Positions 14,661-24,586 of a stretch of DNA of 54,627 nucleotides are shown here, one piece after another. Positions within the stretch are counted from its first letter, which is position 1, and every line of letters begins with the position of its first letter. A model generated the notes under the pieces. It was given only the letters and a program-made list of their open reading frames with translations, was not told the origin of the DNA and made no database searches. A program made the position numbers and the translations under genes. This DNA comes from Gemmatimonadaceae bacterium (lineage in GTDB: Bacteria; Gemmatimonadota; Gemmatimonadetes; Gemmatimonadales; Gemmatimonadaceae), in NCBI GenBank assembly GCA_024710705.1, contig JANJUF010000035.1, positions 1 to 54,627 of the forward strand, read 5' to 3'.

Positions 14661-15868
14661 CCCACGCGTTCATTGTAGACGGGATCCGCACGCCGATCGG
14701 CAACCTCGGCGGATCGCTGAGCCCGGTGCGCCCCGACGACCTCGCCGCGCACGTCATCAAGGCGCTGCTCGCGCGCCACGCCGGACTCGATCGCGCGCGC
14801 ATCGCGGACGTCGTCCTCGGTTGCGCGAACCAGGCCGGCGAGGACAACCGCAACGTGGCCCGCATGGCCTTGCTGCTCGCCGGGTTGCCGCAGACGGTGC
14901 CCGGGGAAACGGTGAACCGGCTCTGCGCCAGCGGCCTGAGCGCCGTGGCCAATGCCGCGCGCGCGATCCGCGCCGGCGAGGGCGAGCTGTACGTGGCCGG
15001 CGGCGTGGAGAGCATGACGCGGGCGCCGTACGTCCTGAGCAAGAGCGCGCAGCCCTTCGGCCGCGACATGCAACTCTTCGACACCGCCCTCGGCTGGCGC
15101 TTCGTGAATCCGGCGATGCGCACGGCCTACGGCACGGACTCGATGGGCGAGACCGCCGAAAACGTCGCCGCCAAGTACGGCGTCACGCGGGAGGACCAGG
15201 ATGCGTTCGCGCTGCGGTCGCAGCAGAAGGCGGTGTCGGCGCGAGCGGGTGGGCGGCACGCCGAGGAGATCACGGCGGTGCTGATTCCGCAAAAGAAGGG
15301 CGATCCACGACCCTTCGCCGAGGACGAGTTCTTGCGCCCGGACTCGACGATGGCCACGCTGGCGAGGCTGAAACCGGCGTTCCGACACGATGGGCAGGGG
15401 TCGGTGACGGCCGGCAACAGCTCGGGGCTGAATGACGGCGCGGCGGCGCTGCTGCTGGCGTCGCCGGCGGCACTGAAGGCCCACGGGCTCGCGCCACTGG
15501 CGCGGGTGGTGGCGAGCGCAGCCGCGGGTGTGGAGCCGCGCATCATGGGCATGGGTCCGGTGCCGGCCACGCGGCTGGTGTTGGAGCGCGCCGGGCTCAC
15601 GCTCGAGCAGATGGACGTGATCGAGATCAACGAGGCCTTCGCGGCGCAGGGGCTGGCCTGCCTGCGGGAGCTCAAGGTGGCGGACGACGATCCCCGCGTG
15701 AATCCGAATGGCGGTGCCATCGCGCTCGGGCATCCGCTCGGCATGAGCGGCGCGCGGCTGGCGCTCACCGCCGCGCGGGAGCTGCAGCGGCGCAAAGGAC
15801 GCTACGCACTCTGCACGATGTGCATCGGCGTGGGACAGGGCTACGCGATGGTGATCGAACGGCCATGA
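14657..15868 (+). CDS. paaJ: 3-oxoadipyl-CoA/3-oxo-5,6-didehydrosuberyl-CoA thiolase
   Basis: A 403-residue thiolase catalysing the CoA-dependent cleavages that yield acetyl-CoA and finally succinyl-CoA. The nucleophilic cysteine is in TVNRLCASGLSAVANAARAI, the histidines are in EINEAFAAQGLA and NPNGGAIALGHPLGMSGAR, and the second cysteine is in ALCTMCIGVGQGYAMV. GGVESMTRAPYVL is a usual PaaJ/PcaF signature. The ATG at 14657 overlaps the paaI stop (ATGA) and starts directly with MTHAFIVDGIRTPIGN, the expected N-terminus. The 3' end overlaps paaY by four bases. Confidence 0.95.
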   Translation: MTHAFIVDGIRTPIGNLGGSLSPVRPDDLAAHVIKALLARHAGLDRARIADVVLGCANQAGEDNRNVARMALLLAGLPQTVPGETVNRLCASGLSAVANAARAIRAGEGELYVAGGVESMTRAPYVLSKSAQPFGRDMQLFDTALGWRFVNPAMRTAYGTDSMGETAENVAAKYGVTREDQDAFALRSQQKAVSARAGGRHAEEITAVLIPQKKGDPRPFAEDEFLRPDSTMATLARLKPAFRHDGQGSVTAGNSSGLNDGAAALLLASPAALKAHGLAPLARVVASAAAGVEPRIMGMGPVPATRLVLERAGLTLEQMDVIEINEAFAAQGLACLRELKVADDDPRVNPNGGAIALGHPLGMSGARLALTAARELQRRKGRYALCTMCIGVGQGYAMVIERP

Positions 15869-16464
15869 CGATCTACGCCTTCGACGACTTCATCCCGGTG
15901 GTGCACGAGAGCGCCTTCGTGCATCCCAAGGCGTCGGTCACCGGGAACGTGATCATCGGCAAGGACGTCTACATCGGTCCAGGCGCCGCCATCCGCGGGG
16001 ACTGGGGCGGCATCGTCATCGAGGATGGCTGCAACGTGCAGGAGAACTGCACCATCCACATGTTCCCGGGCGTGACGGTGGTGCTCGAGGCCGGTGCGCA
16101 CATCGGGCATGGTGCGGTGGTGCATGGTGCGCGGATCGGCGCCAACGCGCTCATCGGAATGAACGCGGTGGTGATGGACAACGCGCTGGTCGGCGCCGGG
16201 AGCATCGTCGGCGCGCTGTGTTTCGTGCCCACCGAGATGCAGATCCCGCCGCGGAGCGTGGTGGTGGGGAATCCGGCCAAGGTCGTGAAGGACGTGAGCG
16301 ACGAGATGCTCAGCTGGAAATCCGACGGCACCGCGCTGTATCAGCAGTTGCCGGAGCAGATGCGCGCCTCGTGGCGCGAGGTGGAGCCGCTGCGCGCCGT
16401 GCCGGCCGACCGCCCCACCCAATCGAACGCCCTCAAGACCTGGAAGCAGACGCGTGGCGCCTGA
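15865..16464 (+). CDS. paaY: hexapeptide-repeat protein PaaY (gamma-carbonic anhydrase fold)
   Basis: A 199-residue left-handed beta-helix protein: repeated hexads such as VHPKASVTGNVIIGKDVYIG, GAHIGHGAVVHGARIG and ANALIGMNAVVMDNALVG. The histidine positions match the zinc sites of the gamma-carbonic-anhydrase/PaaY group. PaaY is a thioesterase thought to remove inhibitory CoA esters during phenylacetate catabolism. The C-terminal ALYQQLPEQMRASWREVEPLR extension is typical of PaaY and absent from plain carbonic anhydrases. ATG overlaps the paaJ stop; 31 bases separate it from paaZ. Confidence 0.9.
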   Translation: MTIYAFDDFIPVVHESAFVHPKASVTGNVIIGKDVYIGPGAAIRGDWGGIVIEDGCNVQENCTIHMFPGVTVVLEAGAHIGHGAVVHGARIGANALIGMNAVVMDNALVGAGSIVGALCFVPTEMQIPPRSVVVGNPAKVVKDVSDEMLSWKSDGTALYQQLPEQMRASWREVEPLRAVPADRPTQSNALKTWKQTRGA

Positions 16465-16495
16465 TGCGCCGCTTCGCTGATCCCTTGGAGATCCA

Positions 16496-18535
16496 ATGAA
16501 GCTCAAGAACTACGCACTCGGCCAGTGGGTCGAGGGAACGGGGAAGTCCACCACGCTGCTCCACGCGGTGACCGGCGAGCCGGTGGCCGAGGCCTCGAGC
16601 GGCGGACTCGACTTCAAGGCGATGGCGGAGTACGCGCGGCGGGTGGGCGGGCCGAAGCTCCGCGCGCTCACGTTCCACCAGCGGGCCGCCTTGCTCAAGG
16701 CGATGGCCAAGCACCTGATGGAGCGGAAGGACGCGTTCTATGCGGTGTCCGCCGCCACCGGCGCCACCAAGGGCGACAGTTGGGTGGACATTGACGGCGG
16801 CATCGGGACGTTCTTCGCGTACTCGAGCCGCGGGCGTCGCGAGTTTCCCAACGAGACCTTCCACGTGGAAGGCCCGACCGAGGCGCTCTCCAAAGGGGGC
16901 ACGTTCGTGGGGCGCCACATCTGCGTGCCGCTCGAAGGCGTCGCCATCCACATCAACGCCTTCAATTTCCCCTGCTGGGGAATGCTGGAGAAGCTGGCGC
17001 CGACGCTGCTGGCCGGTGTGCCCGCCATCGTGAAGCCGGCCACGGCGACGAGCTACGTCACCGAGGCGATGTTCCGCGAGATGATCGCCTCGAACATCCT
17101 GCCCGAAGGCGCGATCCAGCTCATCTGCGGGAGCGCCGGCGATCTCCTCGACCACGTGACCGAGCAGGATGCCGTCGCCTTCACGGGATCGGCCGCCACC
17201 GGCCGCATGCTGAAGGAAGCGAAGCCGATCGTCGAGCATGCGGTGCGCTTCAACATGGAGGCCGATTCGCTCAACTGCGCGATCCTCGGCCCCGACGCCG
17301 CGCCGGGGACGGAGGAGTTCGACCTCTTCATCAAGGAAGTCGTGCGTGAGATGACCACGAAGGCGGGGCAGACGTGCACCGCGATCCGTCGCACGATCGT
17401 GCCGGACGGTATGGAAGAGGATGTGATCAAGGCGATCCGCGCGCGGCTGGAGAAGACCATGGTCGGCGATCCCAGCGTGGAGGGCGTGCGCATGGGACCC
17501 TTGGCGAGCCGCAGCCAGGTGCGCGATGTGGGCGCCGCCGCCGAGCGCATCCGCGCCGCCGCCGAGCGCGTGGTGGGCGGAGGTGAGTTCCAGGTGGTCG
17601 GCGCCGACCGCGAGAAGGGCGCCTTCTACCAGCCCGAGCTGATGTACTGTGCGGATCCCCTCGGCCGCAGCGAGCCGCACGACATCGAGGCCTTCGGCCC
17701 GGTGAACACGGTGATGCCGTATCGCTCGCTCGATGAGGCCATCGAGCTGGCGCGCCGCGGCAAGGGCTCGCTCTGCGGATCGCTCACCACTGCCGACCCG
17801 GCCGTGGCCCGCAAGGTCGTGCTCGGCGTGGCGCCGTACCACGGCCGCTTGCTCGTGCTGGACCGCACGAGCGCGAAGGAATCCACCGGGCACGGTTCTC
17901 CGCTGCCCAACCTCGTGCACGGTGGCCCTGGGCGGGCCGGCGGTGGCGAGGAGATGGGCGGCGCGCGCGGCGTGCTCCACTACATGCAGCGCACGGCGGT
18001 GCAGGGAAGCCCGAGCGTGCTGACTGCCATCACCCGCGAGTGGACGAAGGGGGCGGCGGAGACCACCGATGCCGTACACCCCTTCCGGAAGACCTTCGAC
18101 GAACTGCAGGTCGGCGACACGCTGGTCACCGGAACGCGCACGATCACGCTCGACGACATCGTGAAGTTCGCCGAACTGAGCGGCGACCGGTTCTATGCGC
18201 ACATGAATGATGAAGAGGCGCGCTCGAACGGCATCTTCGAGGGGCGGGTGGCGCACGGGTACTTCATCGTCTCGGCGGCGGCCGGGCTGTTCGTCGAGCC
18301 GAGCCTCGGCCCCGTGCTCGCCAACTACGGGCTTGAGAACCTGCGCTTCACCAAGCCCGTGTATCCCGGGGATACGATCCGCGTGCGGCTAACCGTGAAG
18401 CAGAAGACGGCCAAGGACACGCCGGAGGGGGGAATCCCGCAGGGCGTGGTCGAGTGGGATGTGGAAGTGACGAATCAGGCCAATGATGCAGTCGCGCTCT
18501 ACAGTATCCTCACGCTGGTGCGTCGGGGTGAGTGA
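16496..18535 (+). CDS. paaZ: bifunctional oxepin-CoA hydrolase / 3-oxo-5,6-dehydrosuberyl-CoA semialdehyde dehydrogenase
   Basis: A 679-residue fusion enzyme that opens the oxepin ring with its C-terminal hydratase and oxidises the resulting aldehyde with its N-terminal aldehyde dehydrogenase. The dehydrogenase part (about 1-520) shows INAFNFPCWGMLEKLAPTLLAG, VAFTGSAATGRML, NMEADSLNCAIL and the catalytic cysteine in MTTKAGQTCTAIRRTIV. The MaoC-like hydratase (about 545-679) has VKFAELSGDRFYAHMNDEEA and IFEGRVAHGYFIVSAAAGLF, with the Asp/His hydratase pair. Full length and both domains argue for a working ring-opening step. GGAGATCC supplies the ribosome-binding site 5 bases upstream. Confidence 0.97.
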   Translation: MKLKNYALGQWVEGTGKSTTLLHAVTGEPVAEASSGGLDFKAMAEYARRVGGPKLRALTFHQRAALLKAMAKHLMERKDAFYAVSAATGATKGDSWVDIDGGIGTFFAYSSRGRREFPNETFHVEGPTEALSKGGTFVGRHICVPLEGVAIHINAFNFPCWGMLEKLAPTLLAGVPAIVKPATATSYVTEAMFREMIASNILPEGAIQLICGSAGDLLDHVTEQDAVAFTGSAATGRMLKEAKPIVEHAVRFNMEADSLNCAILGPDAAPGTEEFDLFIKEVVREMTTKAGQTCTAIRRTIVPDGMEEDVIKAIRARLEKTMVGDPSVEGVRMGPLASRSQVRDVGAAAERIRAAAERVVGGGEFQVVGADREKGAFYQPELMYCADPLGRSEPHDIEAFGPVNTVMPYRSLDEAIELARRGKGSLCGSLTTADPAVARKVVLGVAPYHGRLLVLDRTSAKESTGHGSPLPNLVHGGPGRAGGGEEMGGARGVLHYMQRTAVQGSPSVLTAITREWTKGAAETTDAVHPFRKTFDELQVGDTLVTGTRTITLDDIVKFAELSGDRFYAHMNDEEARSNGIFEGRVAHGYFIVSAAAGLFVEPSLGPVLANYGLENLRFTKPVYPGDTIRVRLTVKQKTAKDTPEGGIPQGVVEWDVEVTNQANDAVALYSILTLVRRGE

Positions 18536-18588
18536 TCTGGCACACTTACGGATTCGTGTGGCATTTCGGCGAATGTTCGGGGCGCGAT

Positions 18589-18617
18589 TTGCGCAGGGAA
18601 ATCCCTCGACTTAGCAT
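18589..18617 (+). promoter_or_regulatory. sigma-70-like promoter before the hybrid kinase
   Basis: TTGCGC (18589-18594), a 17-base spacer and TAGCAT (18612-18617), about 57 bases upstream of the kinase ATG. The 138-base gap between paaZ and the kinase holds no other feature. Confidence 0.45.
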
Positions 18618-18673
18618 CGCTTGAGTCGGAGTCTGCAGCCAGGACTCCGTTCCCCTCTCGTCGGACGGGCGCC

Positions 18674-20870
<2,197 letters not shown>

Positions 20871-20881
<11 letters not shown>

Positions 20882-21281
20882 GCTTGCCGGCCACGAGGTA
20901 GCCGGCGGCGCTCACGCAGGCGGTGAGGACCACGCCCCAGGCGAGATCCACCGGCACCACGCCCGCGGGAAATCCCTTGAGCAGCGCCAGGCCGGTGAGA
21001 TCGAACGCCGCATAGGCCGCGAGGCCGAACACGCCACCGAGCGCCAGCGCGCGCAGTATCGACTGCTTCTCGACCGCCGGCAGCACGCAGAGGACGACAA
21101 TCGCGGCCACGTAGATCAAATAGAACAGGATCGCCGCCCCCCACCGCGTCTGCTCGGCGAGCAAATGCCCCATCTGCCGTTGGTAGAAGCCCTTCGCGAC
21201 GAATCCGAGCCAGGCGATGTCGAGCGCGAAGAAGACGGCGGTACAGGACGCGTAGAGCTTGAGATAGTACGCGACGGGCAT
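20871..21281 (-). CDS. DUF2177-family membrane protein
   Basis: A 136-residue protein with four hydrophobic helices. The N-terminal AYYLKLYASCTAVFFALDIAWLGFVAKGFYQRQMGHLL is diagnostic for DUF2177, as is the later AAYAAFDLTGLALLKGFP. The function of the family is unknown; members are inner-membrane proteins. It is the second gene of a two-gene minus-strand unit, starting 7 bases after the DUF4399 gene. Its stop lies inside the last codons of the convergent histidine kinase gene, so there is no room for a terminator between them. Confidence 0.88.
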
Positions 21282-21288
21282 CAGCGGC

Positions 21289-21735
21289 TCAACGCACGGT
21301 GATGCGGATGGGACGCGAGTTCAGCGCCGGGCCGATCACCTTGTGCTCATGGTCGGCGAGCACCAGCCGCAGCGTGTAGGTGCCGGGGCGCAGCGTGAGC
21401 GTGGTCTCGATCTGGCCCGCACCGTAGTGTCGGTGCAGCGAGTCGGCCGTGATGACGACGCCAGGCGCCGGCGGTTCCACATTGATCAGGATGTGGAAGT
21501 GACCGGTGTTCGGGTACTGCACCATCGCCGGCGCGACCCCGTAGTTGCGCAGGCCGAACACGACCGGGAAGGTGGTGGGGACCGTCGCCCCATCGGCAGG
21601 CGCGCGGAAGAAGATCTCGGGGGCGGGGGCGGCGGCGGGCGCTGCCTGTGCACCGCCGGTGGTGGCGGTCATCGCAAGGGCGGCGATGGCGAGCACGAGG
21701 CTTCGGCGGGCGGAACGGCGAACGATTGGCGGCAT
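21289..21735 (-). CDS. DUF4399 secreted protein
   Basis: A 148-residue exported protein. A signal peptide (about residues 1-31, ending AQAAPA) is followed by a single beta-rich domain: FFRAPADGATVPTTFPVVFGLRNYGVAPA, then GHFHILINVEPPAPG and LRPGTYTLRLVLADHEHKVIGP. The GHFHILIN and LADHEH elements define DUF4399. The histidine pairs might bind a metal, but no function is established. A TAGTAT box lies about 35 bases upstream of the ATG, so this is probably the promoter-proximal gene of the pair with the DUF2177 gene. Confidence 0.85.
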   Translation of the reverse strand: MPPIVRRSARRSLVLAIAALAMTATTGGAQAAPAAAPAPEIFFRAPADGATVPTTFPVVFGLRNYGVAPAMVQYPNTGHFHILINVEPPAPGVVITADSLHRHYGAGQIETTLTLRPGTYTLRLVLADHEHKVIGPALNSRPIRITVR

Positions 21736-21952
21736 GCGAGTCGGGGACGTTGGCGTGGGTCCTGGTGAGAAGCATACTACCCCGGGAAACGTGCCGAGGG
21801 GCGCAATCGTTCACGTGACGCCCCCGCCTCGGGATGCCGCGGTTCGCGACTCCGGTTGAAACGGGGGCGCTCACGGGGAAACCTTCTCCCCTGCGGTCGC
21901 GTACGCATCGGCAGGCCTTGCCGCGACGCCAGCCCCCATTGGAGTCCCCCCT

Positions 21953-22609
21953 GTGCAGACGAACACCGCCCAACCCAGCACCGCCCCAGCGGCAGCGCAG
22001 ACCACGGCCACACCGACCGCGACCGCGGTCGTGACGCTGCCGGCTTCGGGTCCTGCCACGGCGCGGGAGATGTACGAGGCCATGCGCTTGCAGCGCCAGG
22101 TCATCCAGAACCAGCTCGACAATGCGCTGTCCGATCGCTTCTCGATTGCCTCGAGGCTCCGAGAGGGTCAGGTCACGGGTCCGGACAAGGCCGGGCTGGA
22201 GCAGCGGCTGGAGTTGATGGACGCCCGGATCATGGATCTGCAGCGCTCGCTGGCGACGGCGGAGGCCCAGGAGGCGCAGGCGGCGGCCCTGCCGGGCGCC
22301 CACGCGCGAGACATCCGCGAACAGCGCGCTGAGGAGCGGGAGATCATCCTCGGGTTCAGCATCGCACTGGTGTTCCTGATCGCGATCCCGATGACGCTCG
22401 TGTGGGCGCGGCGCCTGTGGAAGAAGAACGCCGTGACGATCAACATGCCGCCGGAGCTGGCCGAGCGGCTCGATTCGATCGAGCGCGGGATCGAGACGAC
22501 GGCCATTGAGGTGGAGCGGATCGGGGAGGGGCAGCGCTTCGTGACGCAGCTGCTGGCGCAGCGAGGGGAAGCGGTGCGGGAGCTGTCGGCGGGACGGGAG
22601 CCGAGGTGA
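21953..22609 (+). CDS. coiled-coil membrane protein, function unknown
   Basis: A 218-residue protein of no recognised family. The N-terminus (about 1-35) is rich in Thr/Ala/Gln and probably disordered. Residues 36-115 are heptad-rich and predicted coiled coil (REMYEAMRLQRQVIQNQL; ARIMDLQRSLATAEAQ). A single transmembrane helix (ILGFSIALVFLIAIPMTLVWA) follows a charged RDIREQRAEER segment. The C-terminal part is again amphipathic (AERLDSIERGIETTAIEVERI). The topology suggests a single-pass protein with helical domains on both sides of the membrane. The GTG start is chosen because GGAG lies 8 bases upstream and no ATG is available. No operon partner is evident. Confidence 0.6.
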   Translation: MQTNTAQPSTAPAAAQTTATPTATAVVTLPASGPATAREMYEAMRLQRQVIQNQLDNALSDRFSIASRLREGQVTGPDKAGLEQRLELMDARIMDLQRSLATAEAQEAQAAALPGAHARDIREQRAEEREIILGFSIALVFLIAIPMTLVWARRLWKKNAVTINMPPELAERLDSIERGIETTAIEVERIGEGQRFVTQLLAQRGEAVRELSAGREPR

Positions 22610-22648
22610 CGCAGGTCACGCCCCGCTGACAGCGTTGCGGTTTCGCGG

Positions 22649-22677
22649 TTGACAGCCTGCCGTCGCGGTCCTACGAT
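22649..22677 (+). promoter_or_regulatory. consensus sigma-70 promoter of the S8 protease
   Basis: TTGACA (22649-22654), a 17-base spacer and TACGAT (22672-22677), about 72 bases before the protease ATG. It is the best-matching promoter in the window. Confidence 0.7.
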
Positions 22678-22749
22678 GGACCCGCCTCGGCGCCTCGCAG
22701 GCGGCCGGAGAGCATCCCCAGACCCCACCGAATCACTGGAGGACGGCTC

Positions 22750-24432
22750 ATGACGTTTCGTGCCACCGCAGCGGCGCTGTCCGTTGCACTCGTACTTGCT
22801 GCCTGTTCCGACGCGACCACCCCCACGGAGGTCGCGTCGTTGCGTTCCGCCGATGCGGACGCCCAAGGCCGCAGCAGCTACATCATCACGTTCCGGGACG
22901 GCGTGGACAACGTCCCCGGCTTCGCGCGACAGCTGACCAGTGCGAACGGCGGCGAGCTCGGGTACATCTACGAGCACGCCCTCGAGGGCTTCTCGGCGCG
23001 GCTGCCAGCGGCGGGGGTCTCGGCGCTCTCACGGCATCCGATGGTCGCGAGCATCGAGCCCGACCAGGTCATGACGGCCGTGGCCACGCAGTCGAACGCC
23101 ACGTGGGGGCTTGATCGCATCGACCAGCGCGATCTCCCGCTGAACGGCACCTACGTGTACAACGCGGACGGCACGGGCGTGCGCTCGTACATCCTCGACA
23201 CGGGCATCCTGCCGAGCCACGTGGACTTTGGTGGGCGCGTGACCTCGGGTTACACCGCGATCAACGACGGGCGCGGCACGAGCGACTGCAACGGCCACGG
23301 CACGCACGTGGCGGGCACAGTTGGCGGCACGACCTGGGGCGTGGCCAAGAACACGCAGCTCGTGGCGGTGCGCGTGCTCGACTGCCGCGGCTCGGGCACC
23401 ACGAGCGGCGTGATCGCCGGAGTGGACTGGGTGACGGCGAACCACATCAAGCCAGCCGTGGCGAACATGTCGCTTGGCGGCGGCGCCAGCTCGACGCTGG
23501 ACAACGCCGTGAACAACGCCGTGGCGGCGGGCGTGACCTTCGTGGTGGCCGCCGGCAACAGCAACGCGAATGCCTGCAACTATTCGCCGGCGCGTGCGGC
23601 CTCGGCCGTCACCGTCGGCGCGACGACCAACACCGACGCCCGGGCGTCGTACTCCAACTTCGGCAGTTGCCTCGACCTCTTCGCGCCGGGCAGCGCCATC
23701 ACGTCGGCGTGGTACACGAGCAACACGGCGACCAACACGATCAGCGGCACGTCCATGGCGTCGCCGCACGTGGCCGGCGCCGCGGCGCTGTACCTGCAGG
23801 GCGCCCCCGGCGCGAGCCCGGCGACCGTCACGAGCGCGCTGACGGGCAACGCGACCACCGGCAAGGTGACCAGCGCCGGCACCGGATCGCCGAACCTGCT
23901 GCTCTACACCGGATTCATCGGTGGCGGCGGCGGTGGCGGTGGCAACCAGGCGCCAACGGCGGCGTTCACGTTCAGCTGCACGGACCTCACCTGCTCCTTC
24001 AACGGGTCGGGCTCGAGCGACCCCGACGGATCGATCTCCAGCTACGCCTGGAACTTTGGCGATGGCACCACCGGCAGCGGCGCCACGGTCAGCAAGACGT
24101 ACGCGTCGGGCGGTACGCGCACCGTGACGCTCACGGTGACGGACAATGGTGGCGCGACCGACTCGGAGTCGAAGTCGGTGACGGTCTCGGGGCCCTCGAG
24201 TGGCATCACGCTCGCGGTGTCGACCGCGAAGGTGCGCGGCAACACGACGGCCACGCTCTCGTGGTCGGGCGCGGGATCCAGTGTGGACGTGTTCCGTGAC
24301 AACGTGCTCATCGCCACGGTGGGCGGGACCTCCTACGCCGACAATCTGGGCAAGGGCGGCGGCACACGGACCTACCGCGTGTGCAACGCCGGCTCGACGA
24401 CCTGCTCGAACAGCGTGACCGTGAGTTATTGA
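22750..24432 (+). CDS. subtilisin-like (S8) serine protease lipoprotein with PKD domain
   Basis: A 560-residue secreted protease. A lipoprotein signal (VALVLAACSD) is followed by an inhibitor I9 propeptide (YIITFRDGVDNVPGFARQL ... VASIEPDQ). The proteinase-K/aqualysin-type catalytic domain carries D150 (YILDTGI), H183 (CNGHGTHVAG), the oxyanion Asn in AAGNSN and S335 (GTSMASPHVAG). An eight-glycine linker leads to a PKD domain (AFTFSCTDLTCSFNGSGSSD; SYAWNFGDG), then a C-terminal fibronectin-like domain. Paired cysteines (TCSFN region and C-terminal CNAGSTTCS) suggest disulphides. GGAGG lies 7 bases before the ATG. It is monocistronic between its own promoter and a strong terminator. It probably digests external protein. 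Confidence 0.95.
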   Translation: MTFRATAAALSVALVLAACSDATTPTEVASLRSADADAQGRSSYIITFRDGVDNVPGFARQLTSANGGELGYIYEHALEGFSARLPAAGVSALSRHPMVASIEPDQVMTAVATQSNATWGLDRIDQRDLPLNGTYVYNADGTGVRSYILDTGILPSHVDFGGRVTSGYTAINDGRGTSDCNGHGTHVAGTVGGTTWGVAKNTQLVAVRVLDCRGSGTTSGVIAGVDWVTANHIKPAVANMSLGGGASSTLDNAVNNAVAAGVTFVVAAGNSNANACNYSPARAASAVTVGATTNTDARASYSNFGSCLDLFAPGSAITSAWYTSNTATNTISGTSMASPHVAGAAALYLQGAPGASPATVTSALTGNATTGKVTSAGTGSPNLLLYTGFIGGGGGGGGNQAPTAAFTFSCTDLTCSFNGSGSSDPDGSISSYAWNFGDGTTGSGATVSKTYASGGTRTVTLTVTDNGGATDSESKSVTVSGPSSGITLAVSTAKVRGNTTATLSWSGAGSSVDVFRDNVLIATVGGTSYADNLGKGGGTRTYRVCNAGSTTCSNSVTVSY

Positions 24433-24451
24433 CCCAGTTGGTGCAGGACGG

Positions 24452-24483
24452 GGGGCCCCCGTGGCGATTGCCACCGGGGCCCC
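24452..24483 (+). terminator. GC-rich hairpin terminator after the protease
   Basis: A 14-bp stem (24452-24465 with 24470-24483) with one mismatch and a GATT loop starts 20 bases after the protease stop. There is no T-run, like the other hairpins in this genome segment. Confidence 0.7.
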
Positions 24484-24531
24484 TCGGCATTCGGTGGCGA
24501 ACATTCACGGGAGCCGGCGCGTATATTCCCC

Positions 24532-24537
24532 GTCCGA
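24532..24537 (+). promoter_or_regulatory. -10 box TATATT of the SulP-Dab operon
   Basis: TATATT lies 13 bases before an in-frame GTG at 24551 and 49 bases before the ATG at 24587. It is the only AT-rich hexamer between the protease terminator and the SulP gene. Confidence 0.45.
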
Positions 24538-24586
24538 GTCGCGCGCCCCCGTGCGTGGCGCCCCCTCACCCCTCGTCCTGGTGCTG

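Noticed and set aside
16433-18256. 607-codon minus-strand frame
   Set aside because: Antisense to paaZ, whose two domains are intact.
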